Translations under genes and position numbers: made by a program | Notes under the pieces: generated by a model | What the model was told of the DNA's origin: nothing | Database searches by the model: none | The model's input: only the letters and a program-made list of their open reading frames with translations | Assembly: GCA_900553155.1 (NCBI GenBank) | Contig: USCM01000023.1 | Coordinates: 1 to 13,990, forward strand | DNA length: 13,990 nucleotides | Direction: 5' to 3' | DNA from: an uncultured Prevotella sp. | Lineage (GTDB): Bacteria > Bacteroidota > Bacteroidia > Bacteroidales > Bacteroidaceae | Part shown: piece by piece, positions 7,288 through 13,990 of the stretch | Position numbering within the stretch: position 1 is the first letter of the stretch | Layout of the letters: every line of letters starts with the position of its first letter

Positions 7288-8052
7288 ATGAATATTAAAA
7301 GACCATTAATACTAATTTCGAACGACGACGGCTATCATGCCAAGGGTATCAACCAGCTCATTGACATGCTTCGCGACCTTGCCGACATTGTGGTTTGCGC
7401 TCCCGAGTCGGCTCGTTCGGGTTTTGCCACAGCCTTCTCCGCCACCGTTCCGCTGCGCCTTAAGCTGCGCCGTAAGGAGGGCGACGGCTACGAGATGTGG
7501 TCGTGCAACGGCACACCGGTCGACTGTGTGAAGCTTGCCTTGCACGAGCTGCTTGCCAACCGCAAGCCCGACCTTGTCGTGGGCGGCATCAACCACGGCG
7601 ACAACGCGTCGGTCAATGTGCACTACAGCGGCACAATGGGTGTGACGTTGGAGGGTTGCATGAAGTACATCCCGTCTATAGGCTTCTCGCTCTGCGACTT
7701 TGCCGACGATGCCAACTTCGAGCCTTTGCGCCCATACGTGCGCCAGATTGTGCAGAAGGTGCTGGCAGAGGGGCTGCCTAAGGGCGTTTGCCTTAACGTA
7801 AACTTCCCCAAGCTCGACACCTTCAAGGGTGTGCGTGTATGCCGCATGGCTTTCGGCACATGGTACAACGAGTGTGTCAAGATGCGCCATCCGCACGGTT
7901 ACGACTACTTCTGGATGACAGGCTCCTACCGCAACGACGAGCCTGAAGCCACCGACACCGACAACTGGGCGCTTACGCACGGCTATGTAGCCATAACGCC
8001 TACACGCATAGACGTTACGGATTATGACACTCTGAAAAACTGGAAATTATGA
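7288..8052 (+). CDS. surE: 5'/3'-nucleotidase SurE
   Basis: A 254-residue SurE-family metal-dependent phosphatase that removes phosphate from nucleoside 5'- and 3'-monophosphates in the cytoplasm. The N-terminal ISNDDGYHAKGI motif gives metal ligands D13 and D14. S44 in the PESARSG motif and N102 in GGINHGDN are the other two ligands of the family, and all four are present. The C-terminal part carries the GYVAITPTRIDVT strand typical of SurE. The length is normal. The ATG at 7288 follows an A/T-rich leader and no clear Shine-Dalgarno sequence. Its stop overlaps the lpxB start as ATGA, so the two are translationally coupled. The pair with lpxB is known in Bacteroidetes genomes, but a functional link between the enzymes is not established. 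Confidence 0.96.
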   Translation: MNIKRPLILISNDDGYHAKGINQLIDMLRDLADIVVCAPESARSGFATAFSATVPLRLKLRRKEGDGYEMWSCNGTPVDCVKLALHELLANRKPDLVVGGINHGDNASVNVHYSGTMGVTLEGCMKYIPSIGFSLCDFADDANFEPLRPYVRQIVQKVLAEGLPKGVCLNVNFPKLDTFKGVRVCRMAFGTWYNECVKMRHPHGYDYFWMTGSYRNDEPEATDTDNWALTHGYVAITPTRIDVTDYDTLKNWKL

Positions 8053-9185
8053 AGTACTACCTGATAGTTGGCGAAGCATCGGGCGATTTGCACGCTTCGC
8101 ATCTTATGGCGGCGCTGCGTCGGGTTGACGACAGAGCCGAGTTTCGCTTCTTCGGCGGCGACCTTATGTTGGCTGTCGGCGGCAAGCGTGTGCGCCATTA
8201 CCGCGAGCTTGCCTACATGGGCTTTATCCCGGTGCTCTTGCATCTACGCACCATCTTCAAGAATATGGCTATGTGCAAGCGCGATATAGTGGAGTGGCAG
8301 CCCGACGCCCTTATCCTTGTCGACTATCCGGGCTTCAATCTTGACATTGCCAAGTATGTGCATGCCAATACCAACATCCCCGTCTACTACTACATATCGC
8401 CTAAGATATGGGCGTGGAAGGAGTGGCGCATCAAGAATATAAAGCGCGATGTGGACGAGATGTTCTCCATCCTGCCGTTTGAGGTGCCCTTCTTCGAGCA
8501 GAAGCACCATTATCCCATACACTATGTGGGCAACCCAACTGCCGAGGAGGTGCGCCAGTTTCAAGGCTCGTACCACGAGACGGCAGCCGACTTCTGCCGC
8601 CGCCATGGCTTGCCCAACAAGCCTATAATAGCCCTCTTGGCTGGCAGCCGACGCCAGGAGATAAAGGACAATTTGCCTGCGATGATTAAGGCGGCAAGCC
8701 GTTTTACCGATTATCAGCTTGTGCTTGCCGGTGCGCCAAGTATACCGAGCGAATACTACGCCCAGTTCTTGGCTGGAGGGGATGTCGCAATAGTAGACAA
8801 CGACACCTATCCGTTGCTCTCGCATGCCGTCGCGGCTGTGGTAACGAGTGGTACCGCCACGCTTGAGACGGCTCTCTTCCGTGTGCCACAGGTAGTGTGC
8901 TACGAGACACCGCTGCCCAAGCTCATAGCCTTCTTGCGCCGCCACGTGCTCAAGGTAAGGTACATATCATTGGTAAACCTTATAGACGACAGCGAGGTGG
9001 TGACCGAGCTTGTAGCCGACACCTTCTCGGTAGACAACATAGCGCACGAGCTTTCGTGCATCCTGCCTGGCACCACGGGGCGCGACAAGATGCTCGAAGG
9101 CTACGAGCGCATTTGGCAGAAGATAGGTGCCGACAGTCCGTCGCAGAGCGCGGCGCACATTATCTACTCGCTTGTGCGGCAGTAG
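8049..9185 (+). CDS. lpxB: Lipid A disaccharide synthase
   Basis: A 378-residue GT19 glycosyltransferase that joins UDP-2,3-diacylglucosamine to lipid X at the inner face of the inner membrane, giving the lipid A disaccharide of lipopolysaccharide. The N-terminal glycine-rich GEASGD motif is at 8-13. VDYPGFN at 91-97 is the acceptor-side motif, followed by YYISPKIWAW at 114-123, very characteristic of LpxB. GSRRQEI at 199-205 and SGTATLE at 267-273 form the nucleotide-sugar site in the C-terminal Rossmann half. The length matches the family. The ATG at 8049 overlaps the surE stop by 4 nt. The 3' end overlaps the convergent hydrolase gene by 22 bp with no terminator between. Its presence confirms a Gram-negative outer membrane. 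Confidence 0.97.
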   Translation: MKYYLIVGEASGDLHASHLMAALRRVDDRAEFRFFGGDLMLAVGGKRVRHYRELAYMGFIPVLLHLRTIFKNMAMCKRDIVEWQPDALILVDYPGFNLDIAKYVHANTNIPVYYYISPKIWAWKEWRIKNIKRDVDEMFSILPFEVPFFEQKHHYPIHYVGNPTAEEVRQFQGSYHETAADFCRRHGLPNKPIIALLAGSRRQEIKDNLPAMIKAASRFTDYQLVLAGAPSIPSEYYAQFLAGGDVAIVDNDTYPLLSHAVAAVVTSGTATLETALFRVPQVVCYETPLPKLIAFLRRHVLKVRYISLVNLIDDSEVVTELVADTFSVDNIAHELSCILPGTTGRDKMLEGYERIWQKIGADSPSQSAAHIIYSLVRQ

Positions 9186-10150
9186 AGAGGGGTGTTGTAT
9201 CGGTTTACAAATGCCTCCACCTTGCGTATATACTCCTTGCGGTGGTCGCGATAGGCAAAGGCGTGGCCACTGCCGGGTGCTATCCACAGCTCCTTGGGTT
9301 GTGGCTTGGCATCGTATAGAGGATATACCATACTTGTTGGCACAAAGGTGTCTTTGCTGCCGTGTATAAAGAGCATAGGCTTCTTACACTTTGCCACCTG
9401 CTTAAGGGGCGATGCCTCCTTAAACGACCATCCATACTTAATCTTTGTAAGCCAAGAGGCGGTGTACAGCAGCGGAAAGGCTGGGAGCGAATAGCGTCCG
9501 CGCAGCTCGTGCTCAAACTCGTCCCAGGCGCTTGTGTATCCGCAGTCCTCTACAAAGCAACGCACATATTTGGGCGTTTCCTCGCCGCTGACACACATTG
9601 TTGTGGCGGCACCCATTGATATGCCGTGTACCACAAGGCGCATCGAGTCGGCGCTTATGCCGAACGTCTTAGGCGCCATCTCTATCCACTTAAGCACGTC
9701 TATGCGGTCCTTCCATCCCATCTGTATGTCGTTGCCGCCCGTCAGTCCGTGTCCGTGCAGGTCGGGCAGCACGATGTTGTAGTGCATCTCCTTATTGTAT
9801 ATACGTGCAATGTGCAGCATGTCGATAGAGTTGTTGGTGTAGCCATGCACCACAACAGCCGTCCTGCCGTTGGCTTTTGTAGAGCGTATAAGCACGGCGT
9901 GGGCGCGTGTGCCGTCGGGCATAATGGCAAAGGTGTCGCTCCATGCGCGCTCGGCACGTATGCTGTCGAGCCACGGGCGCAGCTCGGGATACCATGCGTA
10001 AGCCTTGCCCCAGTTCTTGCTGTGCGATTGTGGCTTGCTTGTCAAGGCATAGTCGACGAGGTAGAACGAGCCGTACGTTATAACGCCAACTATCGCTGCC
10101 AGTATCAGGGTAGCCACGGCGGCTACCCATCTCTTTGTTGTTTTCTTCAT
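9164..10150 (-). CDS. Membrane-anchored alpha/beta hydrolase
   Basis: A 328-residue serine hydrolase with one N-terminal membrane segment (about 8-33) after a basic MKKTTKR start, which should place the catalytic domain in the periplasm. The nucleophile is S178 in GISMG, with D267 (GSKDTFVP) and H296 (GSGHAFAY) completing the triad. VHGYTNNSIDM at 101-111 supplies the oxyanion region and DLHGHGLTGG at 130-139 is a typical conserved loop. Such proteins are usually annotated as an esterase or peptidase of the alpha/beta hydrolase fold, and the substrate cannot be told from sequence. It starts 39 nt after the GH95 fucosidase stop on the same strand, so co-transcription is likely. Removal of acyl or acetyl groups from the same glycans is possible but speculative. 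Its last seven codons overlap the end of lpxB on the other strand. Confidence 0.9.
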   Translation of the reverse strand: MKKTTKRWVAAVATLILAAIVGVITYGSFYLVDYALTSKPQSHSKNWGKAYAWYPELRPWLDSIRAERAWSDTFAIMPDGTRAHAVLIRSTKANGRTAVVVHGYTNNSIDMLHIARIYNKEMHYNIVLPDLHGHGLTGGNDIQMGWKDRIDVLKWIEMAPKTFGISADSMRLVVHGISMGAATTMCVSGEETPKYVRCFVEDCGYTSAWDEFEHELRGRYSLPAFPLLYTASWLTKIKYGWSFKEASPLKQVAKCKKPMLFIHGSKDTFVPTSMVYPLYDAKPQPKELWIAPGSGHAFAYRDHRKEYIRKVEAFVNRYNTPLYCRTSE

Positions 10151-10189
10151 ATCTTTATTGGTTTAATTTATTGTTTGGGTACACCTTGC

Positions 10190-12655
10190 CTAAAACTCAA
10201 CCTTGTACACCTTGCCCTTTTGTGTCTTAAGCACCTTGGTATCGGCGCCATAGCGCACCTTGCACTCGCCACCCGAGCCCGAGTGGATGTCGGCATGGCA
10301 TAGCTTGCCGTCCTTCCAGTAGACGTCTACCGTAAAGTTGCCACGTGCTCGCAGACCCTTTACCGCTCCGCTGCGCCAAGCGTCGGGCAGGGCAGGCAGC
10401 AGATGTACAAAGCCCATGTGGCTCTGCATAAGCATCTCGGTTGCGCCGGCTGTACCGCCGAAGTTGCCGTCTATCTGGAATGGGGCATGCGTGTCCCACA
10501 GGTTGTCCAAGGTTCCGTTCTTCAGAAGGTTGCCGTAGAGCATGTAGGCATGGTTGCCGTCGTGTAGGCGCGCCCACTGGTTGAGTTTCCATCCCATCGA
10601 CCATCCCGTAGCTCCGTCGCCTCGGTGTTCAAGGACTATGCGTGCAGCCTTTGCCAGGTGGGGTGTGGTTACGGGCGATATGGTGTGTCCCGGATGCAGA
10701 CCAAACAGGTGGTTGACGTGTCGGTGCTTGTCCTTGGGGTTGTCTATGTCCTTCGACCACTCCATAAGCTGTCCGTAGCGGCCCGTCTTGTAGGGGGCTA
10801 TATGCTTAAGGGCGTCCTCCCACGAGCTGCGTTCCTTGGCGCTGCGTCCAAGCACCTTGCTGGCGTCTATGGCGTCGAGCAATATCTCGCGTATGACGGC
10901 ATGGGCAAATGTGGCGCCCTCGTCTATAGGTCCGTGCTCGGGCGAGGTAGACGGTGCGGCTGTGTACACGCCGTCGGGGCGGTGCCACAGATAGTCGGCA
11001 GCAAAGTCGGCGGCGCCCTTTATGATGTCGTAGGCTTCGTTGGCAAGCCATTTGCGGTCGCGTGTGTAGTCGTAATAGTTCCACAGGTGGGTGGCGAGCC
11101 AAGGTCCGGCAAAGGGCGAGAAGTTCCACGACATATCCTCGCTGTTTAGCGGTGTGGTGAATCCGAAGGGATTGCCCGATATTGATGTGGTCCATCCACG
11201 TGTGCCGAAGTACGACTTAGCCGTAACCTCGCCCGGCTTTATAAGCGAGCGTATGAAGTTGAACAGAGGCAGCTCACACTCCGTAAGGTTGGTCTGGCAC
11301 GCCGGCCAGTAGTTCATTTGCAGGTTGATGTTGTTGTGATAGTCCACACGCCACGGTCCGTCGACGTTGTTGTGCCATACGCCTTGCAGGTTGGCAGGCA
11401 GGTTGCCTGGTCGTGATGAGGCTATAAGCAGGTATCTTCCAAACTGGTAATACAGCTGTTCGAGGTACGGGTCGGCTTTGCCGCGGCGATAGTCGGCAAG
11501 TCGCTGGTTTATGGGGCGGTCGTTCTTTACAGCCGAAGCGTCGTTCAGTTGCAGACTCACTCGGCTGAACAACTGTGTATAATCGGCATAATGCTCGTCC
11601 AGCAACAGGTCGTAACCCTTAGCCGAAGCCTGCCCAATCCATTTGCCGGTGTTAGCCACAGGGTCGGTGCCCACGTATGCCTTAGGGTCGTTGAAGTCGG
11701 GGTCGAAGTTCTCCTTGTAGTCGGTGTCGGCAGTAAGCAGAATGAGCACCTCGTCGGCATCCTTCACCGTAAGGCGTCCGTCTTGGTTGCTAATGCTTCC
11801 TCCCTTGTTGATAGCCTTTATGCGTACGGCATACTGCATGTCGTTGTTGTCGAGACGTGCGTTCCACAGCAGCGCGTTGTTGCCCTCGGCAGAGAGCTTT
11901 CCCTTCGACACGGGGTTGGGAGCGTAGGATATAACGAGGTTCTGCTTGCCTTGCTTGGATGCTGCAAAGCGCACGGCAATGATGTTGGCGGGATAACTTG
12001 CAAAGTAGTCGCGGCGGTACACTACGCCGTCCTTGCAGAACTGGACGTGCGCCAAAGCCGAATCCAGCGACAGCTCGCGGCGGTAGCCCGTCATGCCAAT
12101 GCCGCTAAGTCCGGTCTCAACGTACAGCTCGCCGGCGGTGGTGAAGCTTCCGAAGCGCGATGGTGTCTCGTCCTTCGAGCCGTAAGGCACCTCGCTGTTG
12201 AAGTTCTTGCGTGTCAGCACGTCCGCCTTCTTCCAATCGTTGTCGGCAAACGCCTGGCGTATATCCTTGAGCACATGTGCCGACTGCTTGTTGACGTTCC
12301 AGTAGTAGGCAGCACCCTTCTTGGTGTTAGGTCCGCCACGCCAGAGCGTTTTCTCGTTTAGTGTCAGTCGCTCAGCCTCCACCGAACCCATGATGTTAGC
12401 GCCTATAGAGCCGTTGCCAATAGGCAGCGACTGTGACTCCCATTCGGTGTCGGGGTTGCGCATAGCGTCGCCAGCCGCAATGGGCTTGTTGCCGTTGTTC
12501 CGTCTCTCGGGATGTCCGCCATACCACACGGCGGCACCACGCACACTTGTAGGGCGGTCGAACCAGTAGCGCAGCTGTTGCGCGTTCTGGGCATTGGCTG
12601 TCTGGGATAGAGCAGCAAGTAGCATTATTGCCGAAATACTCTTCTTCATTGTCAT
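10190..12655 (-). CDS. Secreted GH95 alpha-L-fucosidase
   Basis: An 821-residue exported glycoside hydrolase of family GH95, inverting enzymes that release alpha-1,2-linked L-fucose (some members act on L-galactose) from host or plant glycans. The signal peptide is about residues 1-23 (MKKSISAIMLLAALSQTANAQ from the second Met) without a lipobox. The N-terminal beta domain carries SLPIGNGSIGANIMG and LTLNEKTLWRGGPN at about 76-110, the standard opening of the family. The (alpha/alpha)6 catalytic part has HNNINLQMNYWPA at about 440-452, the general acid E573 in STSPEHGP, and D729 in FQIDGNFGGTAG. These correspond to the Asn/Glu/Asp set of characterised GH95 enzymes. A C-terminal beta domain follows. 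An in-frame TTG at 12685 lies inside the -7 promoter element, so the start is ATG 12655 or ATG 12649. No SusC/SusD or other polysaccharide-utilisation genes are visible nearby. Confidence 0.94.
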   Translation of the reverse strand: MTMKKSISAIMLLAALSQTANAQNAQQLRYWFDRPTSVRGAAVWYGGHPERRNNGNKPIAAGDAMRNPDTEWESQSLPIGNGSIGANIMGSVEAERLTLNEKTLWRGGPNTKKGAAYYWNVNKQSAHVLKDIRQAFADNDWKKADVLTRKNFNSEVPYGSKDETPSRFGSFTTAGELYVETGLSGIGMTGYRRELSLDSALAHVQFCKDGVVYRRDYFASYPANIIAVRFAASKQGKQNLVISYAPNPVSKGKLSAEGNNALLWNARLDNNDMQYAVRIKAINKGGSISNQDGRLTVKDADEVLILLTADTDYKENFDPDFNDPKAYVGTDPVANTGKWIGQASAKGYDLLLDEHYADYTQLFSRVSLQLNDASAVKNDRPINQRLADYRRGKADPYLEQLYYQFGRYLLIASSRPGNLPANLQGVWHNNVDGPWRVDYHNNINLQMNYWPACQTNLTECELPLFNFIRSLIKPGEVTAKSYFGTRGWTTSISGNPFGFTTPLNSEDMSWNFSPFAGPWLATHLWNYYDYTRDRKWLANEAYDIIKGAADFAADYLWHRPDGVYTAAPSTSPEHGPIDEGATFAHAVIREILLDAIDASKVLGRSAKERSSWEDALKHIAPYKTGRYGQLMEWSKDIDNPKDKHRHVNHLFGLHPGHTISPVTTPHLAKAARIVLEHRGDGATGWSMGWKLNQWARLHDGNHAYMLYGNLLKNGTLDNLWDTHAPFQIDGNFGGTAGATEMLMQSHMGFVHLLPALPDAWRSGAVKGLRARGNFTVDVYWKDGKLCHADIHSGSGGECKVRYGADTKVLKTQKGKVYKVEF

Positions 12656-12682
12656 GTAGATTGTTGCTTTGTTTAGGTTCGG

Positions 12683-12690
12683 CAAAGTTA
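12683..12690 (-). promoter_or_regulatory. Putative -7 promoter element for the GH95-hydrolase unit
   Basis: TAACTTTG on the minus strand matches TAnnTTTG and lies 27 bp before ATG 12655. It rules out the in-frame TTG at 12685 as the translation start. No -33 TTTG at the usual distance is evident. The downstream bases CCGAA are identical to those after the parA element. Confidence 0.6.
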
Positions 12691-12733
12691 GTGTTTATCT
12701 TTGTATTATCGTTAGGTTAAGGCGGATAAATGC

Positions 12734-12764
12734 AAAAAAAAGGATGGGAACCCCATCCTTTTTT
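12734..12764 (-). terminator. Intrinsic terminator after the DUF2023 gene
   Basis: The arms 12736-12748 and 12752-12764 form a 13-bp perfect stem with a 3-nt loop. Its core is GGATGGG/CCCATCC with A/T outer pairs. On the minus strand it is followed by a run of eight T. The stem begins at the DUF2023 stop codon (12763-12765), so the gene and its terminator abut. It isolates the flavodoxin unit from the GH95 promoter downstream. Confidence 0.9.
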
Positions 12765-13119
12765 AGCTGCTTTTTCTGTCCTTACGCTCACAGTACCTCT
12801 CGCATTGAGCGCATATATCATATCCAAGCATAGCCCCGAGCATAAAGTCCTCCTCAGGCGTGAGCAGGTTGAGAGGCCGTGTTACAATCATGCGTATAGC
12901 GTTAAGACACTCCTCTCTACCGAAATACAAATTAAGGCGGTCGCTGCCAACCGGTTGGATAACGTATTTGATGTTTTGGCTTTCCAGTCGGCGTATGGCA
13001 AAGTCCTCGTATTTCTTGTTGAACGTGAAGAGCACCATACGGCGCACTCCCTTCTTATATTCGTAGATATGGTTCATCAGAACCTTCATGTCTACTGGTA
13101 CTGCTGTGGATTGCTGCAT
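12763..13119 (-). CDS. DUF2023 family protein
   Basis: A 118-residue small cytosolic-looking protein matching my memory of DUF2023: an N-terminal HIYEYKKGVRRMVLFT segment (17-32), a central alternating alpha/beta part with VGSDRLNLYFG (57-67), and a C-terminal LGYDICAQCERYCERK segment (98-113). Cysteines at 71, 103, 106 and 110 give a CxxCxxxC cluster that could bind a metal or be redox-active; this is inference. The biochemical function of the family is unknown, but members are known for lying beside flavodoxin genes. Here the gene begins 49 nt after the flavodoxin stop on the same strand, with no terminator between. The ATG at 13119 has AAGG upstream. A second Met at residue 11 (13089) lies closer to the conserved part and is an alternative start. 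Confidence 0.87.
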   Translation of the reverse strand: MQQSTAVPVDMKVLMNHIYEYKKGVRRMVLFTFNKKYEDFAIRRLESQNIKYVIQPVGSDRLNLYFGREECLNAIRMIVTRPLNLLTPEEDFMLGAMLGYDICAQCERYCERKDRKSS

Positions 13120-13168
13120 GATTGAAACCTTGGTTTTATGTGTTAATACTAACTGTTGTGTATGTAGA

Positions 13169-13666
13169 TTAGAGGCTTGGCTTTATTTCGGCTACCCAAT
13201 CGTCTATACGCTCGTCGGTCTTGCTGTCCTCGTTCACCTCGTCGAGAGCCAGTCCCACGAACTTGCCGTCAACAACCGATTCGGAGTCGTCGAATGTATA
13301 GCCATCCGTAGTAACAGCACCTATAACGTTGGCGCCAGCCTGCTTTACGGCATTGTATATCTCTGCCATTCCGCCTACGAAGGTATCAGGATACGACTCG
13401 GAGTCGCCGCAGCCAAAAAGAGCTACAGTCTTGCCGCTAAGGTCGGCGTTCTTGATAACCTTCAAACCGTCATACCAGTCGTCCTGCACCTCGCCGGCAC
13501 CCCATGTGGATGTACCGAGAATAAGGTTGTCGTTGTCGGCGATAACGCTGTCGTCAAGGTCGGTGACGTTGATAACGTTGTCTACACCTAATTTTGTTCC
13601 AATTCTGCCAGCGAGATCTTCACAAGTGCCTGTGCTTGTGCCGTAGATGATAACCGTCTTTTTCAT
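13169..13666 (-). CDS. fldA: Long-chain flavodoxin
   Basis: A 165-residue cytosolic FMN electron carrier that replaces or complements ferredoxin in low-potential reactions. The phosphate-binding loop is GTSTGTCED at 9-17; the family usually has Thr or Asn where Cys15 sits. STWGAGE at 53-59 places W55 against the flavin ring. The second flavin loop is GCGDSESYPDTFVGG at 85-99, with Y92 as the other stacking aromatic. The insert at about 120-145 interrupting the last strand marks the long-chain type (about 165-175 residues). The protein is highly acidic, as flavodoxins are. The gene heads a two-gene unit with the DUF2023 protein. It has the best Bacteroidetes-type promoter in the window 61 bp upstream. 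Iron control, common for flavodoxins, is possible, but I see no Fur box. Confidence 0.96.
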   Translation of the reverse strand: MKKTVIIYGTSTGTCEDLAGRIGTKLGVDNVINVTDLDDSVIADNDNLILGTSTWGAGEVQDDWYDGLKVIKNADLSGKTVALFGCGDSESYPDTFVGGMAEIYNAVKQAGANVIGAVTTDGYTFDDSESVVDGKFVGLALDEVNEDSKTDERIDDWVAEIKPSL

Positions 13667-13726
13667 AATCTTTAGTTGTTTTTATTTATGTAAGTGTATG
13701 GTTAAAGCCGTTGGTTTTAACTGTTG

Positions 13727-13758
13727 CAAAGTTAGCTTGGTTTCAACATCTACACAAT
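13727..13758 (-). promoter_or_regulatory. Putative promoter for flavodoxin-DUF2023
   Basis: On the minus strand a -7 TAACTTTG (13734-13727) is preceded, after a 20-nt spacer, by ATTG (13758-13755), close to the TTTG -33 element of Bacteroidetes promoters. This is the only promoter in the window with both elements. The implied leader is about 50 nt to ATG 13666. Confidence 0.65.
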
Positions 13759-13990
13759 ACCTAAATACGATGATTATTTATATGGTTATCATTATTAATG
13801 TTTTTATTTTTCAACCACTCATTCTATCACTATTTGGGTGACGAATATCTGTAACGTGTTGATATTCCATAAGATACAAGAGTGTTAGATGGTGGCTCGC
13901 GGCTGCCATCTATCATTGATCTAACACTAAAGGCTCACAAAGAATATGGAGTGGCGGATATAGTAGGAAGTACCGCAAGCAAGGAAGCTA
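13759..13990. other. Right-edge region without a convincing gene
   Basis: With the flavodoxin promoter, the stretch 13667-13990 lacks a supported gene. It is AT-rich up to about 13840, then more mixed. It holds an inverted repeat (7 bp, 13843-13849 with 13861-13867) and two overlapping alternative stems (see the separate entry). On the plus strand, a frame from GTG 13882 stays open to the window end for about 36 codons and reads like protein (for example KAHKEYGVADIVGST). There is no ribosome site, and the frame is too short to call. It could be the beginning of a gene, a remnant, or chance. Confidence 0.4.
13881..13928. repeat. Overlapping alternative stem-loops
   Basis: The 10-bp arm AGTGTTAGAT (13881-13890) is perfectly complementary to ATCTAACACT (13919-13928). 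Inside, 13886-13896 can instead pair with 13902-13912 over 11 bp (two G-U wobbles) around a 5-nt loop. Both stems need 13886-13890, so they exclude each other. The arrangement resembles an attenuator or a structured leader, but no T-tract follows. A mobile-element end is another possibility. Confidence 0.45.

Noticed and set aside
5308..9650. Recurrent GAGTCGG strings as a possible DNA motif
   Set aside because: They occur inside genes on both strands, mostly where Asp-Ser or Glu-Ser is encoded, so codon preference explains them.
10339..10348. CCACGTG cores (also near 8943 and 11197) as possible parS sites
   Set aside because: The flanking bases do not form the 16-bp inverted repeat of parS (TGTTNCACGTGNAACA type), and all three lie inside coding sequence.
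11549..12361. 270-codon plus-strand open frame antisense to the GH95 gene
   Set aside because: It lies wholly opposite well-conserved GH95 sequence, has no ribosome site and its composition is typical of a shadow frame.
13881..13928. Integron attC-like site
   Set aside because: The outer arms read GTTAGAT then ATCTAAC, the opposite order to attC (RYYYAAC then GTTRRRY), and there is no integrase or cassette array in view.
1..13990. CRISPR array, tRNA, rRNA or complete insertion sequence
   Set aside because: No regularly spaced direct repeats, cloverleaf sequences, rRNA stretches or recognisable transposase were seen on either strand.

Overview
The window looks like a chromosomal segment from the Bacteroidota, order Bacteroidales, most likely Prevotellaceae or a close relative. 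Three things point there. First, the gene families: a DUF5683 membrane protein between parB and a LysM transglycosylase, a surE-lpxB pair, a secreted GH95 fucosidase and a DUF2023-flavodoxin pair. Second, start-proximal TAnnTTTG elements, the -7 motif of the Bacteroidetes primary sigma factor. Third, weak or absent Shine-Dalgarno sequences. The genus is inferred from gene content by eye; no search was run.

Layout. Positions 1-995 (+) hold the C-terminal part of a protein I do not recognise, cut by the window edge. A very long, almost perfect hairpin (1005-1072) separates it from a five-gene minus-strand run read from 7188 down to 1093: parA, parB, a DUF5683 membrane protein, a LysM lytic transglycosylase and a long RelA/SpoT (p)ppGpp enzyme. 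The gaps are 38 nt or less and parA/parB overlap, so this is probably one operon joining chromosome segregation, wall remodelling and stringent control. A 99-bp divergent promoter region separates it from surE-lpxB (+, 7288-9185), which overlap by ATGA; lpxB makes the lipid A disaccharide. The 3' end of lpxB overlaps by 22 bp the end of a membrane-anchored alpha/beta hydrolase, which lies 39 nt downstream of a large secreted GH95 alpha-L-fucosidase (minus strand, 12655 to 9164). Next comes a minus-strand unit of long-chain flavodoxin followed by a DUF2023 protein, ending in a strong intrinsic terminator at 12734-12764. The last 255 bases hold no convincing gene, but contain two inverted repeats, one of them part of a pair of mutually exclusive stems.

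Most of the window is core housekeeping content in a Bacteroidales-style arrangement. I do not see a clearly new multi-gene system. The least explained parts are the flavodoxin/DUF2023 pair with its cysteine cluster, the long hairpin at 1005-1072, the overlapping alternative stems near the right edge, and the unidentified protein at the left edge. Several start codons were reassigned from in-frame TTG to ATG (parA, the transglycosylase, the fucosidase).
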